This document shows positions 1-7,964 of a stretch of DNA of 15,557 nucleotides, in pieces (within the stretch, counting starts at the first letter, position 1; each line of letters opens with the position of its first letter). The DNA comes from Ophiocordyceps camponoti-saundersi (nom. inval.) (lineage: Eukaryota; Ascomycota; Sordariomycetes; Hypocreales; Ophiocordycipitaceae), in NCBI GenBank assembly GCA_003339415.1, contig PDHQ01000569.1, positions 1 through 15,557 of the forward strand, written 5' to 3'. Both the position numbers and the translations under genes were made by a program. A model generated the notes under the pieces. The model ran no database searches. It saw nothing but the letters and a program-made list of their open reading frames with translations, and was not told the origin of the DNA.

Positions 1-152
<152 letters not shown>

Positions 153-2005
153 ACGCTAGTATACTTTATATAGCTTAGAACTATCTTATATATATTCTAG
201 GAGGGGGAAAAACTAGAGAATCCCGGGGTAAAACCCTCCCTTTAAGCGTTACCTTAGCTTTAGGTTAGACCACGCCCATACCCGGCACTTTATACTTTTA
301 ATAAGTTAGGTAATAACTAATAATTAAGGAAGCTAATATATCCCCTAAAATAGAGCTTGCGGTAATAAGTATACGTATAGTCCGGGTTTAATACGGAGTC
401 TATATAGCTTACTTATTTTCTTAGCTATTATTATTACTATAAACTAAGTCCTTACGCTTAATTAGGGCAGCCTCGATAATTTAGTTAATCGAGGCCTAAT
501 TAATATAGCTAAAGAATATATAAAGGTTTTATTAGCTTATAACGGACCCCGTAATAGCTAATCTTAAAAGGCGGCCTAATTATCGCGGCGGAGCCGCGGA
601 TAAGTTCGGAGAGGGGGTTAGAGGCGGAGCTACTATATTCGCTTTTTAGTATTTCCGCCCTAGCTATTACTAGACTCTAGTTAGCGCTAGAGGGGGAGGA
701 GGGGCGGTATATACGGAGTTCCGATCTATAAATCTCTAAGGTTAGGAAATATAAGTATCTTTCGCTTAGTCCTACGCCGCTCTTATTTTAAGGTAAAGTT
801 AACTTTACTTAAAATAAATCCTTTAATAAAGAAAGTAATAGTATAGTTTTTTTCTATAAATTATAAAATAAGCTAACTTATTTTTTATATATAGAAAAGT
901 AAAATACTAGCTATATTATAGCTTCGCTATATAATATTTAGTAATATATCTAAGCTAATAATATTTAAAATATTACTAAAATTAAACCTTTAGTATATAA
1001 GGTTTTATATTAAAAATCTCTACTTATATTATTATACTTTTATTATAAATTTAGTTTATATCCGCTATATTATTAATAATAATTATAAAAGAATTTTACT
1101 AAATCCCTAAATAATATCTTTTCGCGTATAATTATATTACTAAAACCTTATTCGAAAACTTAATCTTTTTCTAAAAAGCTTTTTTACCGCCTTACTATAA
1201 GGCCCGCGCCGGTACTTTTTTTATAATAAGAGTATAACCTCCGCTAATTAAACGTACTTTTTCTCCGAAAGCGGCGTAAAGCTACCTTAAATTAAACTAA
1301 AGCTTATAAATAATATCTTAGAAAATTACCGTAATATTATTATTAGGTAATTTCCTTATTATAAAAGCTTAGCTTTACTTATAAAATCTATAATTAATAT
1401 TTATTATAATTACCTTAAGGCTTTAAACTTAGAATAATATAGCGATAAAGTTAAAGTAAATTATAAGCTAATATTTATATTACTTAGGAATTTATTTTTT
1501 AATAGTTTTCTCTAGCGCTTTAGCTATAATTATAGCTTATATTAAAGGAGTTCTACTCCCTCCGGAGCTATAGAAAAGAGAGGAAACCGCGGCTATAATA
1601 GCCGAGAAGATATTACTAATTAACGGAGTCGGAGTAGGGGGGGCGCCTCCCTAAACCCTCTTAGACTCCGCTACTTATTTAATAATTACCTATATAGAGA
1701 CTAAAGCGTCCCCTAAAATAATCTTACTAATATTTACCTTAGCTTCTAATAAGGTAAGAGGTATAGTAAACCTTTAGGTCCGAGTTTATTATAATTTAAA
1801 GTAAAGCTATATTCTAAGTAAAAAATTTTCGCGGTCGCGATTAACTTATATAGCGTTACCCTCCCCCTTAGAGTTACTCCGAGCGTAGCTTAAGGCTATC
1901 GCTATAAGGTAATAGAAAAAGTAGAGTTTGCTTATAATATAAAAATAAGGGGTTTATATCCGCGTTACTATAAGCGCGGAGTTTATAAAATATATAAAAG
2001 TTATA
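153..2005 (-). mobile_element. Non-LTR (LINE-type) element copy A, ORF1-only, RIP-mutated
   Basis: This is one of three ~1.87-kb copies of one family; B (5167-7056) is inverted relative to it and C (13442-15315) is direct. It is oriented on the minus strand: the 5' end is near 2005 at the shared word AACTTTTATA, and the 3' end is at CTAGCGTA next to the (TAA)n tail. All three copies begin and end at the same points, so this is a defined unit and not a randomly 5'-truncated fragment. Its content is a short 5' leader, an ORF1/gag remnant of about 500 codons (265-1764) and a 3' UTR of about 110 bp. The space between ORF1 and the tail is too small for endonuclease or reverse transcriptase. A is the least mutated copy and keeps a few CA dinucleotides at 268-290. 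Its target-site duplication cannot be checked because the tail side lies off the window. Confidence 0.8.
265..1764 (-). pseudogene. ORF1 (gag-like, zinc-knuckle nucleic-acid-binding) remnant of a LINE
   Basis: One minus-strand frame of 500 codons runs from an ATA at 1764-1762 (a possible RIPped ATG) to a TAA at 267-265. Its in-frame stops fall where Gln or Trp fits. Three zinc knuckles are recognisable, with Cys and His codons turned into Tyr (TGY or CAY to TAY). The first is C-X2-C-X4-H-X4-C at 972-931, the second C-X2-C-X4-H-X6-C at 915-868 and the third C-X2-C-X3-H-X6-C at 837-793. The third matches the 'CxxCxxxHxxxSxxC' block typical of ORF1 proteins of fungal Tad1-type and insect LINEs. 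N-terminal of the knuckles there is a Gly/Ala/Pro/Ser-rich stretch (about 1640-1560), and a proline-rich segment follows them (about 700-560). In the family this protein coats the element's RNA. The gene is dead: there is no ATG and there are many stops. I did not see other LINE domains. Confidence 0.75.
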
Positions 2006-2457
2006 TTATTATATATTAAAGGTAAGTTTAAGTTAATTTTAAGTTAGGTATATTAAGGTTTTATATTAACTTTAAGTTAAGATTATATATATATATCTTA
2101 ATAGCTACCTTAAACGCTTACTTTACTATATAGCTATTATATTATTATTTTAAGCTCTAAGTTAAAAGGTAATATTAAAAATAATAATATACTTATTATA
2201 ATAATCTGCTATTATATAAAAAATATATTAATTAAAACTTAGCTTTTAATTTACTTTTTATTAAAATTATATTAAATATTAATATATTTTTAAACTTAGC
2301 TCTTTTTTAGTATATACGCTTATTACTAGCTTTTATAATTGCCCGCGCTTTAAGCGTTACCTTAGCGATATCTTTTCGCGTATATATTAGGACGCTGCCT
2401 CCCGTAACTACGCAAACCCTAATTACGCTATATTATATATACCTTAAGGACTGCGAT

Positions 2458-2534
2458 CTTTTTATATCCCCGCCGCCGCTTACGCTATTATTTTAAGTAT
2501 AGCGCGCGAATATTAAGCGCGGGGATATTAAAAG
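2458..2534. repeat. GC-rich inverted repeat / hairpin
   Basis: The arm CTTTTTATATCCCCGC (2458-2473) pairs with GCGGGGATATTAAAAG (2519-2534) at 15 of 16 positions. An inner stem CGCTAT (2483-2488) pairs with ATAGCG (2499-2504). The structure sits in an island that is richer in GC and keeps more TG and CA than its surroundings. The pairing has survived RIP, so it is either young or short enough to escape. No family is recognised. Confidence 0.6.
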
Positions 2535-2953
2535 GGTCCCGCCTTATTAAAATTATATTAGCTATATAAGTAAGTAAAAGCTAAAAGTAAACGCTTATTA
2601 AAAGTAAGTATTTTAAATAATAATAGCTTATTACCTTTATATAAAAAAGGTATTTAATATAATAATATATATATAATTTATTTCTAAAAACTTAATATAA
2701 TAATATTAATATTAAATTAATAAACTACTTTAGTAATAGTAGCTTTAGCTTAATCCTTAGCTACTTTTATTAATAATAATATATTATTATATAAAGATTA
2801 ATATATTAAAATAAGTTTAATAATAATTTAATCTTTATTTAAGTTTAAGTTAATATTTAACTAATTTTATTAATATAATAATATTACTTATATAGCGCTT
2901 AAAGCTTACTAGGTAGCGTATTTACTTAAACGCTTATATAAGAAATAATAGCG

Positions 2954-3067
2954 GGAGACTCTTATCTTAAGGTTTTCTTTTTCTTTTTTATTATTTTTAT
3001 TTTTCTTTTTCTATTTTTATTTTTTATAATTTACTTAATTAATTTACTTATAACTATAAGAGACTCC
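2954..3067. repeat. Pyrimidine tract flanked by a 12-bp imperfect inverted repeat
   Basis: GGAGACTCTTAT (2954-2965) and ATAAGAGACTCC (3056-3067) are inverted repeats with one mismatch. Between them lies a long T/C-rich run (about 2970-3035). This could be a small degenerate terminal-inverted-repeat element or a chance hairpin. Nothing ties it to a known family. Confidence 0.35.
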
Positions 3068-3949
3068 TTCTCTAACTTTTATAAAATATTATAAATAAAG
3101 TATATTAAATATTTACTAAAACTAATCTAAAGCTAATAAAACTCTAAGTTAAAATTAAAATAAGGTTTTATAAATAGTAAACTAAATCCGAAAAGAGAAA
3201 AAATAATAATAATCACTTATAATAAGTTATTACTAAGTATTAAAATATTTAAATTATTAAATATTAACTAAATACTAGTTAAAATATATTAATAGTTTAT
3301 TAAGATAATAATTATAGCTTTTATATATATTAGTATTTTAATAATTTTCTATTATCCGAATTATTTTTTTATTTTTAATTAAATTATAAGTAATAAGGAA
3401 AGATTATTTAAAAATAACCTAGCCTTATTACTAATTAATATTAGTTAGGTATTCTTTTTAAGCTAAATAAAAGGCTAGTATTATATTTTATTTTTATTAT
3501 AATAGTTAAACTAAATATTATAAGGAACTTTATATATATATATATTAACTTAAATAATAAAGTTTAAGTAACTTATTCGGATTATATAGCTAAAAGAATA
3601 GTTTATCTCTTATCTTATATATTTTAGCTAATTAAGTTACGAATAATTAATTTTAATAATTTTATTTCTAATTACTTTTTTAAATAAAAAGTACGGAAAA
3701 ATTAATATTATATATATATATTTTAGCTATACTCCTTACTACCTAAAAATCCTTATTATATTAATATTACGCGTTATATTTAAATTACGCTAGTCTTAGA
3801 TTAGTATTATTTTAAGTTCAACTCTTTTTTATATATATCCCTAACCTCTTACTTTATTTATATAAAAATAATAATCTTTATAACGCGTGCTATATATCTT
3901 TAACGCGTATTATATTCCTAAGCAGCTAGCGATATATATATTCTAATAA

Positions 3950-4353
3950 TTATAATTATATTTAAAGTAGTTTTTTAATATTACTTTCTTATTATAAATA
4001 ATATACTCTTATATAAAAATTAAAATAAGTAAAAAGTATAGTAAACTTAAAGTTTTATTTTATAATATCTTATTCTTTTAATATTTATAATAATTATAAA
4101 TATATTAATAAATATTTTACTTTATCTTAAGCTAGTAATAGCTTTATTAAAGTATTAAAATAATCTTATTTTATTTATTATAAGTAAAGATAGCTAGCTT
4201 ATATATATTCTAAATTAAAGTAATATAAAGAAAAAATTACTTTTAATTATCTTATTTAAAAATAATAAAAAGATAATTATAAAATCTAAAGTTTTAGCTT
4301 ATATTTTTATTTTAAATTAACTATATTTACTCCGCTTTTAATAGAATAAAGTT
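3950..4353 (-). pseudogene. Ty3/gypsy integrase N-terminal part, copy 2
   Basis: This is the reverse complement of copy 1 from 11418 to about 11835, with strong similarity over the whole stretch. The minus-strand translation shows the integrase zinc-binding region. A 'QYI-N-C-H-K-C-Q'-like block has its Cys and His codons turned to TAT, and is followed by an 'LLHPLPIP'-like segment that commonly precedes the gypsy integrase core. Stops are TAA/TAG at Gln or Trp positions. Similarity to copy 1 stops near 3950, before the catalytic core, so this copy is truncated or interrupted. The 15-bp word at 4339-4353 is the unoccupied version of the site where SINE-like E2 entered copy 1. Confidence 0.75.
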
Positions 4354-4539
4354 TTATATAAAGTAAATTAAAATAATTAAAAGAGTTAAAGCTAAGACTT
4401 TAAATTTAAAGCTTTCTAATAAAATTTATAATAAGTATCTTTTTTTTCTTTTATAAGCTTTTATAATTACGAGTCTAGCTATTTAATATAAAAAGGTATT
4501 AATAGCTATATTTAATTAGCTAAGTTAGTATAAAAGATA
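4354..4539 (-). pseudogene. Gypsy RNase H C-terminal end and linker to integrase, copy 2
   Basis: The minus strand matches copy 1 at about 10490-10690, including the shared word AATTATAAAAGCTTATAAAA. In copy 2 the RNase H-integrase linker is continuous, whereas copy 1 is interrupted there by SINE-like E2. The upstream boundary at 4539 is the edge of the un-RIPped island insertion, and the coding stretch resumes at 4732. The sequence is heavily RIPped and non-functional. Confidence 0.7.
4529..4539. repeat. Target-site duplication, left (TATAAAAGATA)
   Basis: An 11-bp perfect direct repeat with 4732-4742 brackets the island 4540-4731. Gypsy copy 1 has one equivalent site at 10490-10500, differing only at three C/T positions, so this is a true insertion duplication. 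Confidence 0.85.
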
Positions 4540-4731
4540 TAAAGGTCCTACACTCCTTAACGTCTGCAAGAAGCTGACTCTATTAATATAGAATAACTTG
4601 AGAGGTTCTAAGGTATGTGCGGTGTGCGCACTTAGGGTTATAGTCCGTGTGCAGCCCGCGCCCGTTATGCGCGCGGACTTAACTAAGCACCCCCCACGTG
4701 ACTTAGCTATTCGGGCGCAGCCCGAATCCCT
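4540..4731. mobile_element. 192-bp un-RIPped insertion of unknown family
   Basis: Unlike the DNA around it, this segment is rich in CA and TG and has normal GC. It splits the RNase H gene of gypsy copy 2 and is flanked by an 11-bp perfect duplication. It is highly structured: GTGCG/CGCAC (4617-4621 with 4627-4631), AGTCCG/CGGACT (4642-4647 with 4674-4679) enclosing CGCGC/GCGCG, and an 8-bp perfect stem ATTCGGGC/GCCCGAAT with a 3-nt loop (4709-4727) close to its right end. No TAA tail, tRNA head, convincing terminal inverted repeat or coding frame is visible. An 11-bp duplication would suit a short non-autonomous DNA transposon or a retroposed piece. I cannot name the family. Confidence 0.75.
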
Positions 4732-4742
4732 TATAAAAGATA
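4732..4742. repeat. Target-site duplication, right (TATAAAAGATA)
   Basis: This is the second copy of the 11-bp duplication flanking the island at 4540-4731. It lies in the RNase H remnant of gypsy copy 2. Confidence 0.85.
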
Positions 4743-4839
4743 AATATTAAACTGAGTAAGAAAATTAAACTATTAAACTTAATAAATTAAAAATAATCTT
4801 TTTTTTATAAAATAAACTAAAGCTTTATAATTTATAATT

Positions 4840-4853
4840 ATATTAAACTTCTA
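4840..4853. repeat. Target-site duplication of SINE-like E1, left (ATATTAAACTTCTA)
   Basis: The 14-bp sequence is repeated exactly at 7319-7332. Copy 1 has one version on the opposite strand at 10379-10392 with one difference. The tRNA-like head starts at the very next base, 4854. Confidence 0.9.
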
Positions 4854-4860
4854 GCCCTTT

Positions 4861-4871
4861 TAGCGTAATAG
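4861..4871 (+). promoter_or_regulatory. Pol III A box (TAGCGTAATAG)
   Basis: This matches the A-box consensus TRGYNNARNNG at every fixed position. It is conserved in the head of SINE-like E2 on the opposite strand. Confidence 0.65.
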
Positions 4872-4913
4872 TTAAGCGCTTAGAGATATTAGTCTCTTAT
4901 AAGAGAGGCAGTT

Positions 4914-4924
4914 AGTTTAAATTT
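4914..4924 (+). promoter_or_regulatory. Pol III B box, RIP-damaged (AGTTTAAATTT)
   Basis: The consensus GGTTCRANNCC is recovered if the A and T differences are read as RIP changes. The spacing from the A box is normal for a tRNA-type promoter. E2 retains a better version ending in CC. Confidence 0.55.
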
Positions 4925-4941
4925 AGCAAAAAGCTTAGGTA

Positions 4942-4948
4942 TTTTTTT
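4942..4948 (+). terminator. T7 run after the tRNA-like head
   Basis: Seven T residues follow the tRNA-like head and would act as a Pol III terminator if the head were transcribed alone. In a SINE such a run would also shorten the transcript, so it may have arisen by RIP (C to T) after insertion. Confidence 0.4.
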
Positions 4949-5166
4949 ACTTTAACTATATAGCCGGGGTATAGTCTAACCCTAGCATAACCTTAGTAGG
5001 AGTAATAACCTTACTAGGGTCTTAGAGGGTTTAGTATTCTAAGGGATTAAAGACTTTTTATAAAGTTACCTTAATAATTAAAAAAACTAAAGTAAGCTAC
5101 CTAGTAGTTAGAAATACTAATATATTTAATAAAAAAGTATAATTATAAAGTCTTTTACTTATTAAT

Positions 5167-7056
5167 ATAACTTTTATAAAGCTAATATATATTTTATAAA
5201 CTCCGCACTTATAGCAACGCGGATACGGACTTTTTATTTTTATATTATAAGCGGACTCCGCTCCTTTTATTACCTTATAATAATAGCTAGCCGCGCTTAA
5301 AGTAACTTTAAGGGGGAGGGCGATATTATATAGATTAATTATAACCGCGAAAATTTTTTACTTAGAATATAGCTTTACTTTAAATTATAATAATCTTAAA
5401 CTTAAAAGTTTACTATACTTATTATTTTATTAAAAGCTAAAATAAATATTAATAAAATTATTTTTAAAATTATTTTTATTTTTATATAAATAATTATTAA
5501 ATAAATAATAGAGTTTAAAAAGGTTTAGGGAGGTGCCCCCCTTATTTTAACTTTATTAGTTAGTAATATAAAATATCTTCTTAGCTATTATAGCTATAGT
5601 TTCCTCTCTTTTTTATAGCTTTAAGGGGAGCGGAATATCTCTAATATAAGCTATAATTAAAGCTAGAGCGTTAAAAAAAATTATTAAAAAGTAAGTTTTT
5701 AGGTAATATAAGCGATAGCTTATAATTTATTCTAACTTTATAGTTACTTTATTTTAAGTTTAAAGCCTTAAGGTAATTATAATAAATATTAACTATAGAT
5801 TTTATAAGTAAAGCTAAGCTTTTATAATAAGGAAATTACTTAATAATAATATTATAATAATATTTTAAGATATTATTTATAAACTTTAGTTTAATTTAAA
5901 ATAGCTTTATACCGCTTTTAGAAAAAAAATATACTTAATTAGTAAAAGTTATATTTTTATTATAAAAAAAATACTAATATAAGCCTTATAATAAGGCAGT
6001 AAGGAAGCCTTTTATAAAAAGATTAAGCTATTAAATAAGATCTTAGTAATATAATTATATATAAAAAAATATTATTCTAAAACTTAGCGAAGCTTTTTAA
6101 TAGTTATTATTAATAATATAATAGATATAAACTAAATTTATAATAAAAATATAATAATATAAGCGGAGATTTTTAACGCTAAACTATATACGCTAAAAAT
6201 TTAATTTTAATAATATTTTAAATATTACTAACTTAAATATATTACTAAATATTATATAATAAAGCTATAATATAATAAATATCTTACTACTTTTTATATA
6301 AAAAGCGAGTTTACTTACCTTATAGCTTATAAAAAAAAACTATATTATTACCTTTTTTATTAAAAGTTTTACCTTAAGTAAAGTTAACTTTACTTTAAAA
6401 TAAGAGCGGTATAAGATTAGGCGGAAAATATATATATTACCTAACCCCGGAGGTTTATAAATTAAAACTTTATATATATTACCCCTTTTTCTCTTTCTCT
6501 AATATTAACTAGAAATTTATAATAGCTAGGGCGGAAATACTAAAAAGCGAATATAATAGTACCTTTTTTTTAACTCCGATTTTATATTTATTTATAGCTT
6601 CGCTATAATAATCTAGCTATTTTTTAAAATTAGCTATTATAAAGTTTATTATAAGATAGTAAAACTTTTATATATTCTTAAGCCGCGCTAATAAGGCTTT
6701 AATAAATTAGATTATTAAAGCTATTATAATTAAATATAAGGATTCGGTTTATAGCGATAATAATAGCTAAGAGGATAAGTAAGCTATATAAACTCTATAT
6801 TAGACTTAGTTTACGTATACTTTTACTACCGCGGAGTCTATTTTAAGGGAAATATAAGCTTCTAAATTATTAGTTAATACCTAACTTATTAAATATATAA
6901 AGTGCTAGGTATAGGCGGGGTCTAACCTAAAGCTAAGGTAATACTTAAAGGGAGGGTTTTACTTTAAGTTTTTTAGTTTTTCCCCCTCTTAAAATATATA
7001 TAAGATAGTTCTAAGCTATATAAGGTATATTAGCGTATAATTTACTATTATAATAT
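5167..7056 (+). mobile_element. Non-LTR element copy B, ORF1-only, RIP-mutated
   Basis: This is the reverse complement of copy A along its whole length, from AACTTTTATA at the 5' end to TTAGCGTA plus an AT-rich tail at the 3' end (7030-7056). It is inserted in SINE-like E1. A candidate 8-bp duplication AATATAAC lies at 5164-5171 and 7052-7059, but the AT-rich context makes it weak. B is more RIPped than A and less than C. As in A, no reverse transcriptase or endonuclease lies between ORF1 and the tail. Confidence 0.8.
5415..6925 (+). pseudogene. LINE ORF1 (zinc-knuckle gag-like) remnant, copy B
   Basis: The frame follows the ORF1 of copy A from an ATA (RIPped ATG) at 5415-5417 to a TAA at 6923-6925. 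The first zinc knuckle, C-X2-C-X4-H-X4-C, is at 6214-6255, with all four ligand codons read as TAT. The second and third knuckles follow within the next 130 bp, with Cys/His again turned to Tyr. The span is not a multiple of three, so small indels break the frame as well as the stops. The proline-rich C-terminal segment of copy A is degraded here. Confidence 0.65.
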
Positions 7057-7318
7057 AACCTTTACTAGCTATATATATTAAAATTTTTTCTAAAACTTAG
7101 ATTATTATAATTTTAAAATATTTATACTTTTTATTTAAAATTAGCGTATTTCTATTATAAATATTAATAAATACTTATTATATAGTTAATATACTTAGCT
7201 TATTAATTATTATAATAATAAGTAAAGGGTTTTCCTTTTAAGTTTTTAGTTTTTCTATTTTTAAAATATTATACGCTTAAATACTTATTAAGCTATTAAA
7301 GTAAATTTTAATAATAAT

Positions 7319-7332
7319 ATATTAAACTTCTA
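7319..7332. repeat. Target-site duplication of SINE-like E1, right (ATATTAAACTTCTA)
   Basis: This is identical to 4840-4853. Gypsy copy 2 resumes from here. Confidence 0.9.
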
Positions 7333-7962
7333 ATTAAGTAATTTTAAGTAAAAATACTTAAGGCTTTATATAATAAGAAGGAGTTTATAATTTTAAATTA
7401 AATATACTTATTTAGTAAAGTTTATTATTTTTAAGAAAAAGCTTATAAGCTTTTATATTTAATTATCTTACTATTATTAAAATATACTAATAATAATATT
7501 TTAAAAAATATTAATTTTAAATTAAGTTAAGAGTTTTAAATAGAAGAAAGTAAATATTAAAGCTTATATAGATAACTTATATATTTTTTAAAAGCTTTTT
7601 TTTACTTTAATCTAAGCTTAAAAATAATATTTTTTTTAAAAAATAATTTAAGAGTTTAGTAAGAATATAAATATAATAATAGAAAATCTAAATAAAGTTA
7701 TAAAATCTTATAAGTAAGTAAATAACTTTATAAATATAAAAATCTTTAAATTCTTAATTTTAAATTATCTATATTTTATAAAAGTTTATATTTATCTCTT
7801 AGCTTATATATAATTCTATATTAAAGTAGTTAACTTTTATAATATTAAACTTTAATCTCTAAATATCTCTTTCTAAGTTTACTTAATATAAGCGCTAAAT
7901 TATTTCTTAATATTCCTTTTAATATTCTTTTTTTATTATTTAAGTAAATTAAAATATTATAA
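7319..7962 (-). pseudogene. Gypsy reverse transcriptase C-terminal part and RNase H N-terminal part, copy 2
   Basis: This is the reverse complement of copy 1 from about 9750 to 10392, recognisable along the whole length, for example the near-identical block around 7878-7910. On the minus strand it runs from the 'ILVYSNS' block just after the RT active site, through the thumb/connection region, into RNase H. Homology to copy 1 stops abruptly at 7956-7965, exactly at the YxDD active site. What lies upstream is a different coding-like sequence. Copy 2 has therefore lost the first part of its RT. Confidence 0.75.
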
Positions 7963-7964
7963 AT

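Larger units (their letters stand above)
2006..3949. other. AT-rich unassigned stretch between copy A and gypsy copy 2
   Basis: I found no recognisable gene here. The stretch holds a less-mutated GC-richer island (about 2338-2545) with a strong hairpin, a pyrimidine tract (2970-3035), a small hairpin at 3430-3445 (ACTAAT/ATTAGT), and two adjacent 20-bp units that both begin TAACGCGT (3881-3900 and 3901-3920). The downstream half of the gypsy copy 2 integrase would be expected here, but homology to copy 1 fades at about 3950. Either copy 2 was truncated or something was inserted at that point. Confidence 0.5.
4732..4853 (-). pseudogene. Gypsy RNase H middle part, copy 2
   Basis: This is the reverse complement of copy 1 at about 10379-10500. 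It contains the region of the 'TDHKAL-YF' motif, visible in copy 1 as Asn-Tyr-Lys-Ala after RIP. It is bounded on one side by the un-RIPped island and on the other by SINE-like E1, whose insertion duplication starts at 4840. The gene resumes at 7319. Confidence 0.75.
4854..4936 (+). pseudogene. tRNA-derived head of SINE-like E1 (degenerate tRNA)
   Basis: The acceptor 5' strand GCCCTTT at 4854 can pair with AAAAAGC at the end once RIP changes (G to A) are allowed. The D arm is GCG...CGC. The T arm reads GTTAG-TTTAAAT-TTAGC (4911-4927), which corresponds to a normal GCTGG-TTCAAAT-CCAGC before RIP. The middle is irregular: AGAGA/TCTCT encloses a 6-nt loop, followed by a second hairpin (CTCTT/AAGAG) like a long variable arm. 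I cannot assign an amino acid. It is best read as a SINE promoter rather than a working tRNA. Confidence 0.7.
4854..7318 (+). mobile_element. tRNA-headed SINE-like element E1, split by non-LTR copy B
   Basis: The element lies between 14-bp perfect target duplications inside gypsy copy 2. Its own sequence is 4854 to about 5170 plus about 7057-7318, roughly 570 bp; the middle is non-LTR copy B. It starts with a degenerate tRNA head, passes through an unassigned body, and ends with a 3' part (about 7226-7318) similar to the 3' ends of copies A-C and of the 9075-9238 island. The shared blocks are AGGGTTTTCC, AGTTTTTC, AAGCTATT and GTAAATT, then TAATAATAAT. A tRNA head, a LINE-like 3' end, a TAA tail and a long target duplication are the textbook architecture of a LINE-mobilised SINE. 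It has been RIPped, which fits its length. Confidence 0.75.

Noticed and set aside
153..2005. A DNA transposon of the Tc1/mariner or pogo type, because of the ~1.87-kb size
   Set aside because: The two ends are not inverted repeats of each other and the coding remnant shows zinc knuckles, not a DDE transposase.
3769..3920. Repeated ACGCGT words as cell-cycle promoter sites or a CRISPR-like array
   Set aside because: There are only three occurrences with irregular spacing and no gene beside them. CpG-containing words survive RIP preferentially, so they stand out by default.
4854..4936. A functional host tRNA gene
   Set aside because: The T arm and acceptor need RIP correction and the anticodon arm is irregular. 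The sequence begins exactly at a 14-bp insertion duplication and is the head of a longer SINE-like element.
153..7056. A and B as the arms of a giant inverted-repeat element
   Set aside because: B lies inside SINE-like E1, which itself lies inside gypsy copy 2, each with its own insertion evidence. The inverted arrangement is the result of independent insertions.
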